Origin: an uncultured Halomonas sp. | GTDB taxonomy: Bacteria; Pseudomonadota; Gammaproteobacteria; Pseudomonadales; Halomonadaceae | Length of the DNA stretch: 64,000 nt | Direction: 5' to 3' | Assembly: GCF_947490095.1 (NCBI RefSeq) | Contig: NZ_CANLFS010000009.1 | Coordinates: 1-64,000, forward strand | In this document: positions 63,849 to 64,000 of the stretch, in pieces | Numbering within the stretch: position 1 is the stretch's first letter | Layout: the number at the start of each line of letters is the position of its first letter | Made by a program: the position numbers and the translations under genes | Notes under the pieces: generated by a model | Databases searched by the model: none | What the model was told of the DNA's origin: nothing | What the model saw: the letters and a program-made list of their open reading frames with translations, nothing else

Positions 63849-64000
63849 TCAACCGCCGACACCAGCATGCACGTAGGCGAAGACCAGCGCCAGCACCCCC
63901 GGCATCACCACCAATGAACCGAGGTTGCCGATCAGCACCAGCGAGGCAACCTTGTGGGGCTCCTGGCGGTACTGCTCGGCCACGAGATAGTTGAGCACCG
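63849..64000 (-). CDS. Partial membrane transporter (possible AEC family), C-terminal end
   Basis: The last 49 codons of a gene that continues beyond the window on the minus strand. The fragment reads VLNYLVAEQYRQEPHKVASLVLIGN...MPGVLALVFAYVH, ending in a hydrophobic segment. This resembles the C-terminus of auxin-efflux-carrier-type permeases, where an N-Y-x-A-E-x-Y segment precedes the last helix. The assignment rests on a short stretch and is tentative. Confidence 0.5.
   Translation of the reverse strand, partial: VLNYLVAEQYRQEPHKVASLVLIGNLGSLVVMPGVLALVFAYVHAGVGG

Noticed and set aside
61586..63994. Plus-strand frame of about 800 codons opposite radA and the NlpE-like gene
   Set aside because: Covers three genes on the other strand, each with firm family evidence.

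Overview
The window is about 65% GC and reads as the chromosome of a halophilic gammaproteobacterium, most likely Halomonadaceae (Halomonas or a close relative). The evidence is gene content and order, not a marker gene: a FabY-type ketoacyl synthase next to coaD and a YfhL-type ferredoxin, a DUF2782 gene and an APH-fold homoserine kinase beside polA, yggX-mutY-asmA followed by hisBHAF, and a TRAP transporter with an Fe(III) ABC importer.

Positions 1-9970 hold a sugar-acid catabolic cluster: sodium/solute symporter, FCD-type GntR regulator, galactonate dehydratase (dgoD), SDR dehydrogenase, dgoK, dgoA, SMP-30 lactonase and a GH36 alpha-galactosidase. Together these would make a complete De Ley-Doudoroff route: alpha-galactoside to galactose, galactonolactone, galactonate, KDGal and KDPGal, ending in pyruvate and glyceraldehyde 3-phosphate. 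The cluster is bracketed and interrupted by short tandem-repeat arrays of unrelated periods (9, 12 and 11 bp). Further arrays lie at 12.3 kb (17 bp) and 15.3 kb (7 bp), and there is a 29-bp duplication at 58.1 kb.

Positions 10-34 kb are mostly housekeeping and stress genes: cnoX, patB, a thioesterase/ybaK/DUF501 run, a LOG-family hydrolase, a DEDD exonuclease, a Sel1 protein, tas, yaaA, an isochorismatase-like hydrolase, a Tim44-like protein, fabY-coaD-ferredoxin, a MATE exporter, an AtoE-type permease, a hotdog thioesterase, an I78-type inhibitor lipoprotein, an entericidin-like peptide, TauE, HIT, dps, pepD and tmcA. Positions 34-41.6 kb are transport: a three-gene TRAP operon and an Fe(III) importer whose permease and ATPase genes converge and overlap. 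Positions 41.7-49.4 kb hold polA, DUF2782, thrB-speA, an FAH-family hydrolase and a DUF2799 lipoprotein.

Positions 49.4-52.0 kb are a small accessory island. It has two copies of an intergenic repeat around a terminator, two unrecognised genes, decayed coding fragments, a truncated metK and a HigBA-type toxin-antitoxin pair. It abuts the 3' end of a Phe-Gln-Thr tRNA operon on the minus strand. From 52.4 kb to the end the genome is core again: yggX, mutY, asmA, a GNAT gene, hisBHAF, a YjaG-like gene, an alkyltransferase-like gene coupled to mnmH, radA, an NlpE-like lipoprotein and a partial transporter.

I did not find an obviously new multi-gene system. The most unusual features are the recurring minisatellites of different period at gene ends, and the tRNA-adjacent island with its two orphan genes.
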